Shown: positions 41,853 to 55,219, counted from the first letter of the stretch. The stretch is 64,000 nucleotides of DNA from Cordia subcordata (GCA_028554755.1 JAPTOF010000019.1:6148001-6212000), one strand, 5' to 3'. Translations and numbers: made by a program. The notes: a model not told the origin generated them from the letters alone.

Positions 41853-42290
41853 TATATTGCTCGAGAGAAGTTGGATGCTTGAACAGGGGATTTATTTGCT
41901 ACTTTAAGGTAGCAATAAATTATTCAAATCAGAAAATTTTGATAATAATTGTTGCATTCGTCCAAGTCATTGTGATGCGACCTGAAATCTGCAAGTCTTG
42001 ATGCATACTGTAGCTATTGTACTTAATGAGGTTATTGTTTTTTTGCTTAGATTTTTATTTTCTGTAAGTGGTAGAATGCTCTCTACCTTATGATCAGTAT
42101 TACCCACAATTTTCATAAATTAAGTACATTAAGCTTGAGGTGAATGTCAAATTGTACATGGTAGCTTCATTATCGCTTGGAGATTTTCTGAAATGTGCGA
42201 GTTGAAATGTTATGTGATTTCTTTAGGATGTAATAAGCATGCAAGACGATAGTTCAATTTATCACTTGAGCAAATCTGCTTTATGAGGTG
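41853..42290. other. SDH1 3' UTR and flank
   Basis: Non-coding sequence of ordinary composition following the SDH1 stop. No clear polyadenylation signal can be singled out; AATAAATT near 41911 is the nearest candidate. Confidence 0.45.
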
Positions 42291-42959
42291 CAAGGGCGGA
42301 ATTAGGAATTTTTCGTTGGGAGGTTGAGATCTATTTATGTTTTTGAATATAAAAACCATATCGAGATATTCTTAAGTTAAAAAAAAAAAAAAAGAGTTGC
42401 TTTCTTCTAACATGAGAGACAATAATCATAAACAATAAAGGTTAGTGATATTAGATTTTTTAAACATGACAAGTTTGAAAATTGTTACTTAGCAAAACGA
42501 TACAAAATTATGCAACGAAAATTTACTTATTTAGTCAATGAAATTAAGGTTTTTCTTATGAAATTATTTAGTCAAAATAAATACATAATTAATATGTAAG
42601 AAAACTTTCTAAATAAATAAATTCTCTGTGAAAAAGTTATTTAAAATTTATGAACTTTTTAAATTTATCTTGTAAGAAAAAATTCTAAGTATTTAACCAA
42701 CAAAATAAGTAAATTAAGAATTATTGAAATTTTTTTTGCTAAAATGAATAATTTATTACAAAAATTTTACCATTAAATATTATCTATATGAAAAAATATA
42801 CTAAAAAGATTAATACAAAAATAATTTAGGACAAAAGAAAACAAGAGGAAAAATTAAGAAGTGGTATAAGGAAAACTTTTAAAAATTTTATATACACTGA
42901 TATATATTTTGTTGACGTTGGGGGGCCTGGGCCCCACTAGCCCCTCAGTTCCGTCTCTG
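42291..42959. mobile_element. hAT-like non-autonomous element
   Basis: The left end CAAGGGCGGAATTAGG and right end CCTCAGTTCCGTCTCTG are imperfect inverted repeats of the CAGGGGCGGAACTAGG type common at plant hAT-derived elements. They enclose ~670 bases, AT-rich apart from GGGGGGCCTGGGCCCCACTA near the right end. The 8-bp flanks do not match convincingly, so the insertion is old or the class is wrong. No coding potential. Confidence 0.5.
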
Positions 42960-45184
42960 ATTTGAGGGGATCCAAACCCGACAAACGTGTGGGCGATGCC
43001 CAATGAACTGCTCTGGTTATTTTGTGTTACTTTTTTTTACTCTTTTATTTCTATTAAAGACTTTTATAAATTAGAGTTTCCAAAGAAAATGATTTTCGAA
43101 TTTCGCATATTTATGACAAGACCTTTTTGCTATCAAGAAAAGAACAAAGCCTAATACTTTAAATATATAAATTACAATCACACGAAAAAAAGGATAAAAT
43201 TAGATAATGCCGTAAAATACTACTCTAACGTGAATACTCAAGCCACTCACACAGTGACATTTACACTACTACAGTTAATTTTATGGTCCCACATGAAACA
43301 AGAATCCAAATCCATGAAAGACTGAATAGATTGCAAGAAAAATGATAATCAAACTGATGTAACGCATGCAACTACAAAAATAAACCGCCAATTTCCTCTT
43401 TTTTTGGTTTTTTCAGCTGTTTGAAAGGGTATCCAAGGCAAAAAACTTAAACGAACGTACATAATTAATCCTGAATACTGATCTATTACAGGCTACAAAT
43501 TTATTCTACTACCTGAAATGTCAGTATTTTATTAGTTGTCTACATAAGCAATTGCTCTCTACAACACATCAACTCAATTTTGATATGTTCGAAAGATTAT
43601 ATTAATAGTTTTCTTAAAAATAATTTAACTACTGCAGAATAAGTAAAGTACAATTTATTTATTTTTTTGAACAGAAACTGTCCCCCACTACAACGTTTTA
43701 AACTAGAAAAGGTCCATCAAAGACTCGAGAGCATTTGGACGAAAAACCCAAGCGTGTCTCTATTTTAACCCTACACTTTTATTTTTTATTTTTATCTTTT
43801 TTTTTATTATTTTTGGGGTCAATTTTCAACACTTACTGCTTCACTAAAGCAATCTTTGAATCAATAAACCACTCTATTACAACTTTGACTAGAACAGATT
43901 CTCTTTTTCATAATTGCACATGGAATGATTTTAACTAATACTTCGTACGTATGTTGCTTATCAAGTGGCGTATGATTATTGCTACCCAAAGAGGGGGAAA
44001 AAAAGGAAAAAAAAAAAAAAAAAAAGACTACTGAGGTAAAGGTAGATGTGTCGAATATGAACAATGGGACCTTTCTTCCACGTTAAATGGCTCTAGTTTC
44101 TTCCACTACTAGGTCTTCTTTTGTCTTAATTTCTTTGAATTTTTTGATAATAAAAATGAAAGAGATCTGTAACAAATATTTCTATTTCAGAACCTTTGAG
44201 AATTCGACAGATCAATCTAACTAGATGATCTTATAAAGCAGCCCTCTTCCCTTTACTTTCCCTCTTTATAGGCCTTCAAGTGAGGCAAAAATTGATGTAC
44301 ACAACGAAAATGAGACCAAGCGTTTTATAATTTTTTTAAAAAATTTACTTTCTCGAGAAGTTAAAATTAAAGTCAAATTTAAAATTTTTTTAAATAAAGT
44401 TAAATCAGATACATGTTGTAAGAGAACATACCTTTTTTTTCCTTCAAAAAAATACTTTTTGATTTAAAAAAAAATTAAACCAAATGGTTCTAAGACATCT
44501 TGAATAATTTTTCATTTAGAGTGTTTGTTTTTGAGGGAGAAGGGAGTTATAACAATCAGCCTTAATAGGCAATATATATTTGAATTTTGAAATCAAGAGT
44601 CTGGATGAATTTAATCCCATTTGAATGATTTCAAATTATTTTTCATATACACCGGAGAGAATAAAAAATAACAGATGATCTAAGTTGTTTCTTTGAGCTC
44701 TTAAGTTATGGCAATTGCTTATGGACGGTGATCAATCCAAGATGGATTACATACATGATAGTAAGTGGGATTACCAATTAGTAAGTCGTGGGTAATGATT
44801 AGCTTAGGAATCATGATGTCCCCTTCAACCGTGCTGCACTGGCGACGACGACGTTAATCAATAATCCTCTTATTTAACTCATTTTTGGCCCTGCCTATTC
44901 ACAAACCCAACCACTAAAATGCAGATTTTCTGCATTTTAATCTCTACACTTCTGATTCTATACATATACATATATATATATATGTGTGTGTGTGGTATAA
45001 ATATCTGTACACTTGAAGTACCACCCACTAATTATATATGTGCATATACATTAGCGGCAATGCCCTAAATCATAAATATCAACACCCCAATTGCATGGAT
45101 TTTGACTAGTGAGAAAGTAAACATGTCACGCAGCCACAACCCCTGTTCCTCACTTCGTCGTATGTAAATATGTTCACATTATAT

Positions 45185-45215
<31 letters not shown>

Positions 45216-48058
45216 GTATATATGTATGTATATAGTTTTTCAATAGATACACATAAAATTAATTTATTGTATAAATATTATATGTTATGAGATAATTCTA
45301 TTATATGTTGCAAAATAATTTATTGTGGAAAACAACACAAGTATATTTAATTTTCAATATTCGACAAATAGATAGTGGAAGGAAGAGAGTAACCGTGGTC
45401 ATCTCCTCCATTATTTGCCCTGGACTGTAATTAGTATATGTGGAAATTGGAATAGATAGAGCAATTCAAATGCGAACTATTTACGCTCTCGGCATCGAGA
45501 TTATAATTCCAACGATTACATACAATGGATTCTCCGGTCAAAAAGGTTACTTTCCTTTCTTTTTTTTTTTTCCTTTTTGGTATGATTATAAGCGGCTTCA
45601 GCTAATGGAAAACAGTAATATGATAATTATAACAAACTAATAATAAGTCGGTCGTCCTTTTGTTTTTTGTTTTGTTTTTTTTGCTTTTTTTTTTTTTTGG
45701 GTTCGAATTGAAGAAATGTGGTAAATCCATCAAAAATTGGAAGACTACATTTACCTATTTTAACTTGGTGGTGGTTTCATTTTAACTGTTTTCCCTAATT
45801 ATGTTTCGACTTTCCAATCCTCGCTTCATGCATAGTTTACCCTTCTTCTTCCTTTTTTTGTTTTTTGTTTTGGTAGAAAATATTTTGCGCTTCATCTTTA
45901 AGAAAAGAATTTTAGACAAAAAAAGGTCACAAGTGTTGGAGAGCTATGTATATAAGATTTCTTTATTTTTCTTGAGTGACTGCGATAGACAACACGCAAC
46001 AGCGATTGGATGTTGGACACGTCTTTGTCCAACAACAATTAATATGACATTCATGAAATTTTGAATTACGTTCCAAATTAATTTAGATTTTATGCGCGCT
46101 TTTTGATTTCCCACTCTGACAAGTAGGGTAGTTATAATATTTTTTCTTCCATTAGCTAACATAGATAATAAAGACGGCGGGGTTAAGAAGAATGTGCATG
46201 ATCCAGTGAAACGTAAAAGTATAAATTTATTTGTAAAATTTAATTCTTGTTTAAAAAAAATTCAAATTGAGCATTTAAATTAGAAAAAATTAAATAAAAA
46301 GATAAGAGCCCTGTTCGGGTAAAGAAAAGCGAAAAATAATAAATAATGCATTTATTTAAAACCTAACTCATTTTCTGAGGGAAAACAACTTATAAAATTT
46401 GAAGCATGCTACTTAAAGGGAGAATATACTTTACTTTATAAAACATATGGATAAAATCAAAATAAATATTAGACTTTTCGAGATAAATTATTTACATGAA
46501 AGGAAAAACACGAGTGCTTATTTTGTAGCTTGCACCATATTTATACAACTTTTGACTTCAATGGGGATCCAACATATTGAGTGAGACAATGAATGCAATA
46601 AATGCCATTTACAAGGTATTAATGTTTCAGAGACATCATTTTCTCCCTTTAGTTATCATGTTATTGATTATCCAGGTGGTCCTTTGTGTAACCAATCAAT
46701 TATCCAACCATGTCCATCCCCAAATACAGACATGGAACATATCCTGGAGATGGATGACCTTGGTCCACTTTTCCTTCTAATATTTATTTTATCAACAACC
46801 ATTTCGCATTAACCCTCACGGTGCTAAACTAAATAATAATATAATAAATCTTTTTGTTTTTTTTTTTGGATTTTGAGGGAGAGCTAAGATCAATGACATG
46901 GCAATTCTTTTGAAGATAATTACTCTCGTTCTATCCTTCTTCCAACAAATAAATTAGTTATTTTGGGATTTCAACAAGTGTTCTAAGTCTAAAAGGTCTT
47001 TCAAGACTATAATTAACTAACTAATCTGTACAACTATTGATTTCCCTATACGTATACCTCAATTGAAACCCCTCCTCCAATTAAAGATTTCTTTGCAATC
47101 TTCCACAATAGGTCTAAATGGACTAAAAAGTTGAAGTGGATTATTCATCAATGGTAAGGTCAGTGAGGAATCAGTTTCCATAATAGCGTCATTGAACTCA
47201 AAGGATTTGATCATATGCAGGCCTAATAGATCTTTTTTTCAAAAACCAAATACATAAGAAAAATTGGATGCCCATACGTTAAGTTTATGGCTGAAATTAT
47301 GGGCAAATCATGTCTGAGGTCACAAAGAGTTACAATTCTTACTAAATTATTTAAGTCAATCGAATAAATCATCTTAAAGTTGCAATTAAAACATTTTAAA
47401 AATAAAATCAAATAACAAACCAATACATTTACATTGACCACCAAAAGGAAAAAATGGGGAAAAAAAAAAAACACTAACATGCATTTATCAAGCTGCTATA
47501 ATATATAGACAAAAGTGAGCAACTCTAAGGTGACGATGGAGGGTATGGTGTTTGTAGTAAAAGTACCACCACCAAGTCATTTCAAATGCAAAAGCCTAAG
47601 AAAATCGAAAAGGACGCGGTCAGCAGTCACCCGTCAAAGAAAATTATTATCCACCGTTGCTTTTTTTGGGTCGTTGCAGTTGGGTTGGTCTGTATTTCCG
47701 CATTGTGGTCCCACTTTGCTCCCCTCTTTTCCCGTTGTAGTCTGCGGCATGTGGGTCCACTTCTGGGCCCAAAACCGCCCCAAAAAAGGACTAATCCTAA
47801 TTGGGCTAAAGGACCATCCTACTTTCCCTCTTTCTATTGCGTAATCTTACTTTTTCACCTCCCTTTCCTTTTTCTTTTTTTCTTTTTTTCTTTTTTTACC
47901 TTTTTTTTTTTTTACCTTCGCGTCAGGAGGCTGACGACCTGACCAAATAGCAAAACGCATATAAATGACTTAGCAGCTTAGCAGCTGATTGATGTTTAAA
48001 GAGACTGAGGTGTCCACGTTTTACTAGACCAGCTGCCCGCAGTAAAATCAGACGCAAG
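42960..48058. other. Long intergenic gap, no gene recognised
   Basis: AT-rich, with oligo-T/A tracts (43995-44024, 45662-45699), TA/TATG microsatellites at 44965-44995 and 45181-45235, and no protein I recognise. A less AT-rich patch at 47510-47840 is open in two overlapping frames (109 and 118 codons) but the translations look like non-coding DNA. Worn inverted-ended pieces may exist near 44320-44500. Confidence 0.5.
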
Positions 48059-48067
48059 GTTCATGCT
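48059..48067. repeat. 9-bp target-site duplication, left copy (MULE)
   Basis: GTTCATGCT immediately precedes the left inverted repeat and is repeated exactly at 50862-50870. Nine bases is the typical Mutator-superfamily duplication. Confidence 0.95.
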
Positions 48068-50861
48068 GGATTTTTTTTTCTAACCTAAAAAAAAAAAATA
48101 TTATGCAAAACTAACCCTGTTTATAAATCGATTTGAAAAATAACTCATTTTAAATCTGAAAATACGCCGCACGCATTCCTAGAACACGGAACGCAGTTTG
48201 GGAGTGCGGCCGCGTTCCAAGAATGCACCCGCGCTCCTAGAGTGGGTTCCGCATTCTGGAAACGCGTTTTCTGGGTTCCCTGTAAAGTTACCAAATTTGA
48301 TTTTGATTCTGATTTGATTTGATTGCGGGGACGACCAAATATTCTTAACAGCGCATTCTGACAGTGCGCTGATGAGAATCCCAGCCACAAATCACGCTTT
48401 AGTCACTTCAAGTTACGAAAAATTTCAGAAATCACACTCCCAAAATGCGTTTTCTGCCTATATAAATCCCAACCCCTTCCTTCACCGAATCATTCAATCT
48501 TACCCCTTTAATTTCTACCATCACAATCACTTTCCACCAAATAAACATTCTGCCAAATTCATTCACTTTGTTAGTATAAGTTTCTACCAAAGCACGTAAA
48601 AGAAAGAATTTAACTGAGGTTATTGTTCTTTTATACTACAGCGGTCACACAATAATGACCGATTATGGTCTTGATTACAGAAGTCCAAATATACCACGCA
48701 AAATCAAAATTCATCCTGATACAACTTACGATCAATTTGTTTCGAGCGTAATTAGAGAACTGGGGTTGCGTCCGAGCATCAATAGGGTTAACTTACGCTA
48801 TCGTGACCCTAGATGGGATGCTACATTGCAGCAAATTTATTATTATCCAAGTGCAATAATTGATGATGAAGATGTGCCGGAGATGTATGGCGCAGCTCGG
48901 TGTGAATGGAACCGCTGTGTGGCGCACGTAATAGTTGACGTTCAGTCTGACAGCATGTATGTGCCGTAAATAATTCTCGACATCCCGTACCAATCTAATA
49001 TGCCGGACCTAAATGCAGCACCATCGTATGAAGAAGATGAACATATCAATATTGCAACAACAGCAGTGGAGTTTGCCACTTTTTACATTTCCCCGCAACC
49101 ACATTCTACTTTTAAAGTTGGAGGACCCTCTCATCACGGCGATGGCACGGAGAGATGTGACGTCGCAGCAGATACTGTTTGGTCGGAGGCAGATGAAGAA
49201 AACGAGGACGGTGAATTGAACGATCAAGAAGAAGATGCAATCTCAGAAACAAGTTTGAACTACCAAATTGAGAACGAGTTAGAAGGACAGGATGTCGAAG
49301 CAAAGCTGGAGGTAGATGAGGAGGAAGCTGTGGAGTTCCATACTGTCAGGACTGAATTCTACAAGACAAGCAAATATGAGGTCAGCAAATGTCCAGTATG
49401 GGACCCGGACAGGGTGGAACTAGCCAAATGAATGGTGTTCCCATCCAAAGTGGATGGGATAAGGGTTGTTCAACAGAACGCGATAAGAATACAGAAGGAA
49501 TATAGGGTTGTCAAGTCGAGTAAGACCCTGTGGAAGGTACGGTGTAGGGAAGCACGCAATGGAAGTGTAGCATGCCTATGGTATATATGTGTCATAAGGA
49601 AAACAATGCACAAGCAGTGGGAGATTACGCAATATGACGCAATACATGTATGTATGGTGCAAAGAACTACCTCGGGGCACAGAAATTTGATGTCGGAATT
49701 GGTTGGATACTTGGCGAGGTATTTCACAGCTAAGAAGGCTGATTACGAGGTCTGGCTTATCCAAGCTCACATGAAAGAGAAGCTTAACACGGATGTTAGT
49801 TACGGAAAAGCATGGAACGCCCGGAACAAAGCAATTGAACTAGTGTATGGCAATTGGGACACGTCGTATCATATGCTACCACAGTTTCTTGGGGCCGTGA
49901 TGGCTAATAATCCAGGTATTGTGATGAGATATAGGTTCGCCGAAGATTCAACACAGGCTAAAAAAATTTTCGACATGATTTATTAGGCATTCGATCCGTG
50001 CATCGTGGCATGGAGGCATTGTAAGCCGGTGGTTTCGCTGGGCGGCACATACTTGCGGGGAAAGTACAAGGGTCATCTCCTAGTTGCATTAGCCACAGAC
50101 GCCAACTACCAAGTATTGCTGTTAGCTTTTGCTGTTATGGAAGTAGAAACAACTCGTACTTAGTCGTGGTTCTTACACCAGTTGCGCGGGAACTTTTTCA
50201 ATGAGATGCCCCAAGTGTGTATCATTTCAGATAGGCATGCAGGCATCGCATCTGCAATCAAACGGGTTACACGTGACGGTCAACTTGAAATAATATTCAT
50301 ATAGTAGTAATAAGTTTAATAATAATGATCATACTAATAATATTGCTAATAATACTAATTACAACAATATTAATTCTATTTCTAATAATCATACTATATT
50401 TTATGCAACAATTAACATTTCAATATAAATTAACAACAAAACTAAAATTCTAATCTACAAATCTAACAACAATTAAAATTCAAATTAACACAAACTAAAT
50501 TTAATTATCAAAACAAAAACTACACGATCTAAAAATATATTTCATAATTTAAAACGTTAAATACAATGGCAAAAAATAACATAAAAATAAAATAACTTAC
50601 AAGATCAAGGCAATCTCCTCGCTAAAATGCTAATAAACTAAAACTTTAGTGTGAGGGGTTGAGAGAAAACAAGAGAAAATCGTAAGTGGGGTTGGGGGAG
50701 AATGGAAAAAAAAATGATCGGGCATCGAATATATGGAACATGGCTGCGTTCCAGGAATGCGTGCCACGCTTTTCTGGGCTCAAAACGGGTTATTTTTCAA
50801 AACATTTTATAAACGGGGTTAATTTTGTATAATATTTTTTTTTGGGTTAAAAAAAAATTCC
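48068..50861 (+). mobile_element. Mutator-like element (MULE), complete ends
   Basis: A 2794-bp element with long terminal inverted repeats: left about 48068-48195, right about 50742-50861, both starting GGA followed by a T run and sharing GAAAAATAACYCRTTTT and ACGCATTCCT in opposed orientation. It is bordered by exact 9-bp duplications. It carries a damaged MuDR-type transposase on the + strand and ~400 bases of AT-rich filler before the right repeat. The coding part stops short of the C-terminus, so an internal deletion removed the third catalytic acidic residue region and any SWIM zinc finger. It could move only if a related transposase acts in trans. Confidence 0.93.
48655..50304 (+). pseudogene. 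MULE transposase remnant (MuDR/MULE domain)
   Basis: One reading frame runs 550 codons from ATG 48655 and is broken only by in-frame stops at 48967, 49429, 49984 and 50161 before ending at 50302; I see no frameshift. The N-terminus has a MuDR-type domain (RKIKIHPDTTYDQFV), then an acidic linker, then the DNA-binding region (KVDGIRVVQQNAI ... TLWKVRCREA), then the MULE catalytic core (HCKPVVSLGGTYLRGKYKG ... DANYQVLLLAFAV ... CIISDRHAGIASAI). Family members have SIDGT or SLDGT at the first catalytic Asp; here it is SLGGT. Two of the stops (TAG) lie where relatives usually have Trp (FWAF, WSWF), so TGG to TAG changes are likely. Confidence 0.88.
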
Positions 50862-50870
50862 GTTCATGCT
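50862..50870. repeat. 9-bp target-site duplication, right copy (MULE)
   Basis: GTTCATGCT directly follows the right terminal inverted repeat and matches the left copy in all nine positions. Confidence 0.95.
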
Positions 50871-52212
50871 TACATTATATCAAGTTCGGCCCATATTAAA
50901 TGCGCTTTCGTATTAATATGAGAAATATTTTGCTTTTTCAAGGTAATAGTTTTGTAGCGAAAAAGTATATCCAATTAACCAAGTTTTTTTATTTTCTGGG
51001 TAAAAAAAGCCTCATTAGCTAATCGACTAATGAAACTCGCTTAGCTTGCTTTTCTACTTGGACATATTAGAAGCCAATACATATCCACAAACTGTATAGG
51101 GATTTCTAGTTCATATATAGAGTCGAGTTCGTTTCATATTTACATAGCTGAATCTTCCATCGACACTTGCATTATTATCGATAGCTATCTAAACCTTTGT
51201 TATTTTTGTTTATTTAAAGTTGCAATTGCGGACAATGTAACTATGTTTTTTTTGCCACTTGATCTATTGTCGAGGACCATCTAACCCCTTATCGTCATCA
51301 CTCATTGAGAACCCAGAAACTTTTCCTCAACTCCTTATTTAGTTTATTGTTTTTCTTTTCAGACTATTCATCACATCAGCCAAATAAGTTGACATATTTG
51401 AACCTTAAATTATCAAACTCTGTTGTACTTCGGCGGGAAAAAAAAAATCAAAAAATCAAGACAACTTGCAATAAGAAGTTCGTCTGTTTCAAAGGATTTG
51501 TTTCTCTTGGTTCACATCTGCTGTGCTGAATAATTTCGATTATAGAAAAGGATGAATGAGAAAGCAGACGAAGAGAGCCCAAAATATCAGAAGCAAAAAA
51601 AGAAGAGGACAAGGAGACGGCGATGTTGACGCGCCGTATGTTGACGTGTTAATTGCAAACTGGGAAAGTCTAAGTGGGACCCAATTTAAGGACCCCGAAC
51701 AGAGCGGGCGGGAAAGGTGGTACACGTGGACATTCATGACATGGTGTTGTCGTGTCAAAGTCCTGTTGGGCCCCACCGTAAGTATGGTTGCCACGTCATT
51801 TGCGCCTCATCAACACTGTGCTCCTGACTTAGACACCTACTCCCCTGTATCCGGACGCCATCATTGCCTTATTGCTTTCTTTTTCCGATTTTTTGTGTTA
51901 AGCTTAAAAGCAATCCACCACGTTAGAAAAAGAAAATCAATGTGAAACAAAACTTCACTTTATGTGTCATCTGGTAGTTTTTTTAAGCTGGCGTTGCTTT
52001 TTTTTTTTTTTTTTCCTTCTTCTTTTTTTCTTTTTAAATTTCCTTGTCTTTCTTCTTCTTCTTCTTTTTTGGCCATCGAGTTTATTAGGCTTCAGTTCGA
52101 TTGTGATGTTGATGGGGGCTTCGTTGATTTGCTAATGTAAATTAGGATAATTTCACTAATTATCTCTTCTAGATAATTTTATGCCTTTTTGAAGTGGATT
52201 ATTAGCCATTTT
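50871..52212. other. Intergenic DNA, no gene recognised
   Basis: Includes a less AT-rich stretch (51540-51890) open for 129 codons on + and 84 on -, with GTGGGACCC, CACGTGG and GCCACGTCA-like motifs. Composition looks like a plant promoter or spacer rather than coding DNA. T-rich and CTT-rich runs lie at 51990-52065. Confidence 0.4.
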
Positions 52213-53203
52213 TGTCACGTCCCTAGGTCTAGGTCTGCGAGTGAAATTAGTGTTATAGATTTAACTAATAATTACTTAAGTCTTTAATCAACCAGCCCAA
52301 AATAGTTAACCTAAGTTATTAATTATACTTACACAATCCACTTTTAAACAACTCACAAGTCATTCCACAAATCGATATAGGATATTACATTCACCTTTTA
52401 TTGAGGACCTGATGTCCTCCCTAGGGACACACAATCACCATCATACACAAGATAAGGTGGTGCAGGACTCGAGAGGTGGCTCTTAGAGGCTCAAGATGTC
52501 GCTCCCGCCATACACTTGGTATAGCATTTTGCCTCGCATAGCACTTAGCTCCTGCAATGATCAGTAACTGCTCGATACTGCTTCATTACGCCCTGACCTG
52601 TGCTGCGCGAGTGAGACTGGTGTTATAGATATAACTAATAACTACTTGGATCTCTAATCAACTAACCTAAAATAGTTAATCTAAGTTACTAATTATACCT
52701 ACACTACCCTAGCGAACGAGATTGGTGTTGTAAGCATAACTAATAACTACTTAGGCTTTTAATCAACTGGTCTAAAATGGTTAACCTGAATTGTTAGTTA
52801 TAGCCACACCACCCACTTATAAACAAGTCTCAAATCACCTTACAAAACCAATGTGAGATATTACATTTATTCCTCGTTGAGGACCTAACATCCTCGTTAA
52901 GACATACAATCACACACAAGACTAAGTAGTGCAGGATTCTAGAAGTGGTTCCTACGGACTCATGGGGTGGCTCTCACCGTACACTTGGTGTAGCACTTTG
53001 CCTCGCATAACACTTAACTCCCACAACTGGCTAGTAATTGGCTCTGAGTACCATTTTGTCACGCCCCTAGACTCAGAACTGCGAGTGAGACTGGTATTAT
53101 AGGCATAACTAATAACTACTCGGGGCCTCAAACCAATTGGCCTAGTATTAGTTACGCCTACAATAACGGTTTCGCTGGCGGGTTTGAGCTCGCGGGTGTG
53201 ACA
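52213..53203. repeat. ~1-kb repeat of direct units with TGTCAC ends
   Basis: The stretch starts TGTCACGTCCCTAG and ends GGGTGTGACA. Inside, TGCGAGTGA-type sequence followed by ACTAATAACTACTT and ATCAACY-AAAATRGTTAAYCT recurs at about 52240, 52610, 52720 and 53083, and ACTTGGTRTAGCAYTTTGCCTCGCATA recurs at ~52515 and ~52985. TGTCACGCCCCTAG recurs at 53059. It reads as several partial copies of one ~390-bp unit in the same orientation. Non-coding; class not determined. Confidence 0.7.
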
Positions 53204-55189
53204 ATTTCCTAAATCTTAATACCATTATTCTCATCATTTTCTTGATAATTGCCTAGCTCAACAATTTTTTTTTCAATAATCTCCAGTTGTTTCAAGTTTT
53301 TCTAAATATATAAACAATTACTTTTAACATATATTTACAAAAACCGTTCACTTGAGTGAGTAATCATGCATCTTTACTTAAAAAAAAAAGGTTCAAAATT
53401 GTGGATGCTAGTTTGCGCTTGTACGTATTAATGTGAATATTTGATGACATGATCAAAATCTATCAATATACTTGTTTCGAGATGCGATTAATTCTTGTAG
53501 AGATTGGAGTACTTAAATTTGACGGTGTTGTATATGATCACATTAGAGTCCTAGTTTTCAACATATCAGGTTAATCTTTCACATTGGTATTATGATAACT
53601 TAATACGTAGGTTATTGAAATAAACTATAGTAAAAGATGTCAAATAGTATGGTAGTCTTTCCATTACTATATTTTGAAAACTAAACACATCATTTTATTT
53701 TTCTACTATAATTTTGATTTATTCTTATACACTCCATGGCCAAATTTTATCACAACTGATAATACAATACTTAGAAGTTCATTTATGTGGATGTTTCTAT
53801 ATTGTGAAGTACTTTTTCATCTTATCAAAATTTTAGCCATTTATGTATTGATAATATCATCCTAACCATTAATGAAATCCAAATGTCAAAAAAGATTAGT
53901 ATTGGGAGGGAGAAAGTTTTTTTTAAAAAAAATCTTTTTTTTTTAATTTAAATTTCATGAATGGTAAAGATTTCCCCGATATCAATGTGAGAGAGTATTT
54001 TATATGAGATGATGTTAATCCAGTATAAAAAATGTGTGTACGTCCTATCTCACATTGATTATGTGCGAGATTTGAATATAGTTTATATTGACTTAGGTTT
54101 ATTATTATTGTCATTAGAGGTTGAAACATATTTTTGCTTAGGTTATTACAAAAAAATTTGATAAAAAAAAGACTAAATATAAGTTAAAAAGTAACGAGAA
54201 GTCAAAATGATTGCTAGATAATCAATCTAATAATAATTCCATGTTAGTTGTTTCTGGCTCCATATAGTTCTCCCATGTTTGATGTTTCTAGCTTTATATA
54301 GTTAAAGATTTAGATGCCGTTTAAAATTGAGGTTCGACAAGAATCACGAAAAAAATAAAAAAGGTTAGTTGTTTCTGGCTCTATATAGTTCTTAATGTCT
54401 CAGTAGTTAATGGACAAAACAGATTCAATAATTTTATAGGTACAAGGACACTCTTAATTAATTACAACAATCACAACATATTAATACGTGTTCTATAGAA
54501 ATATTCTTAATTACTTTCATGTGTACAAAAATATTTTTAATTATTTTTAAACAACGTCAGAAATTTGAGTCCAAAATTTACAGGTATTAAAAATAACTAT
54601 AGATTCGTTGACATTTCAATTCAATTTAAAGTGACTAATAAGAGTAAGGGCGATTCAAGATTAAAGTAAATAAAGTCTTTATTTTAGTTTTCCAAAAAAT
54701 TTAGACCCCAAAATTTGTACATGTCATTTTCAATGATTTTTTTGAAAAAAAGAGCAAAAAGGAAAAGAACCCCATAAAAAGTCAATGCCACACTAATACC
54801 TAATGAATCTCATTCTCCCTCTTATTTATGTTAACTAATCAATCACAATGATATTATTAATTTTCCACAACCCCATTTTCGCTCTTCAATTCTTCATTGC
54901 ATTTATGGGGTTAGTGATATTTTTGCACTCTTATGTTTATTAGCACTTAACTCCATCCATTACAGGTCAAACTAATAAGATTTAACCTCCGTTACATTCA
55001 TGTACTTTTATATAATTATATTTCCAAGACATATATCCTTCTTTGTATTATAATAAAATCAAATTACTTTACCTTAATATAATGCCTATTATTAATTAGA
55101 CTTAACATCTTATTTACAAACTTGTATAAAATTTTATCTTCCTTTTGAATCAAACATCACAATAATCCCAATCATGAGCAAGACTGGGG
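53204..55189. other. AT-rich intergenic DNA
   Basis: No gene is seen. GTTAGTTGTTTCTGGCT and the following TATATAGTT motif occur at about 54244 and 54366, a local diverged duplication. The remainder is simple AT-rich sequence. Confidence 0.45.
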
Positions 55190-55219
55190 GACCTCTGGTT
55201 GGAATTATGCTAAAATATT

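Noticed and set aside
45700..45720. GGTTCGAATT resembling a tRNA B box
   Set aside because: No upstream A box or acceptor stem; follows a poly-T tract.
47515..47942. Overlapping frames of 109 and 118 codons
   Set aside because: Two frames are open at once in a stretch of biased composition ending in a poly-pyrimidine run; translations resemble no protein and splice signals are lacking.
51556..51945. 129-codon frame
   Set aside because: Lys/Arg-rich start from a purine tract and no recognisable domain; opposing frame also open; looks like spacer or promoter DNA.
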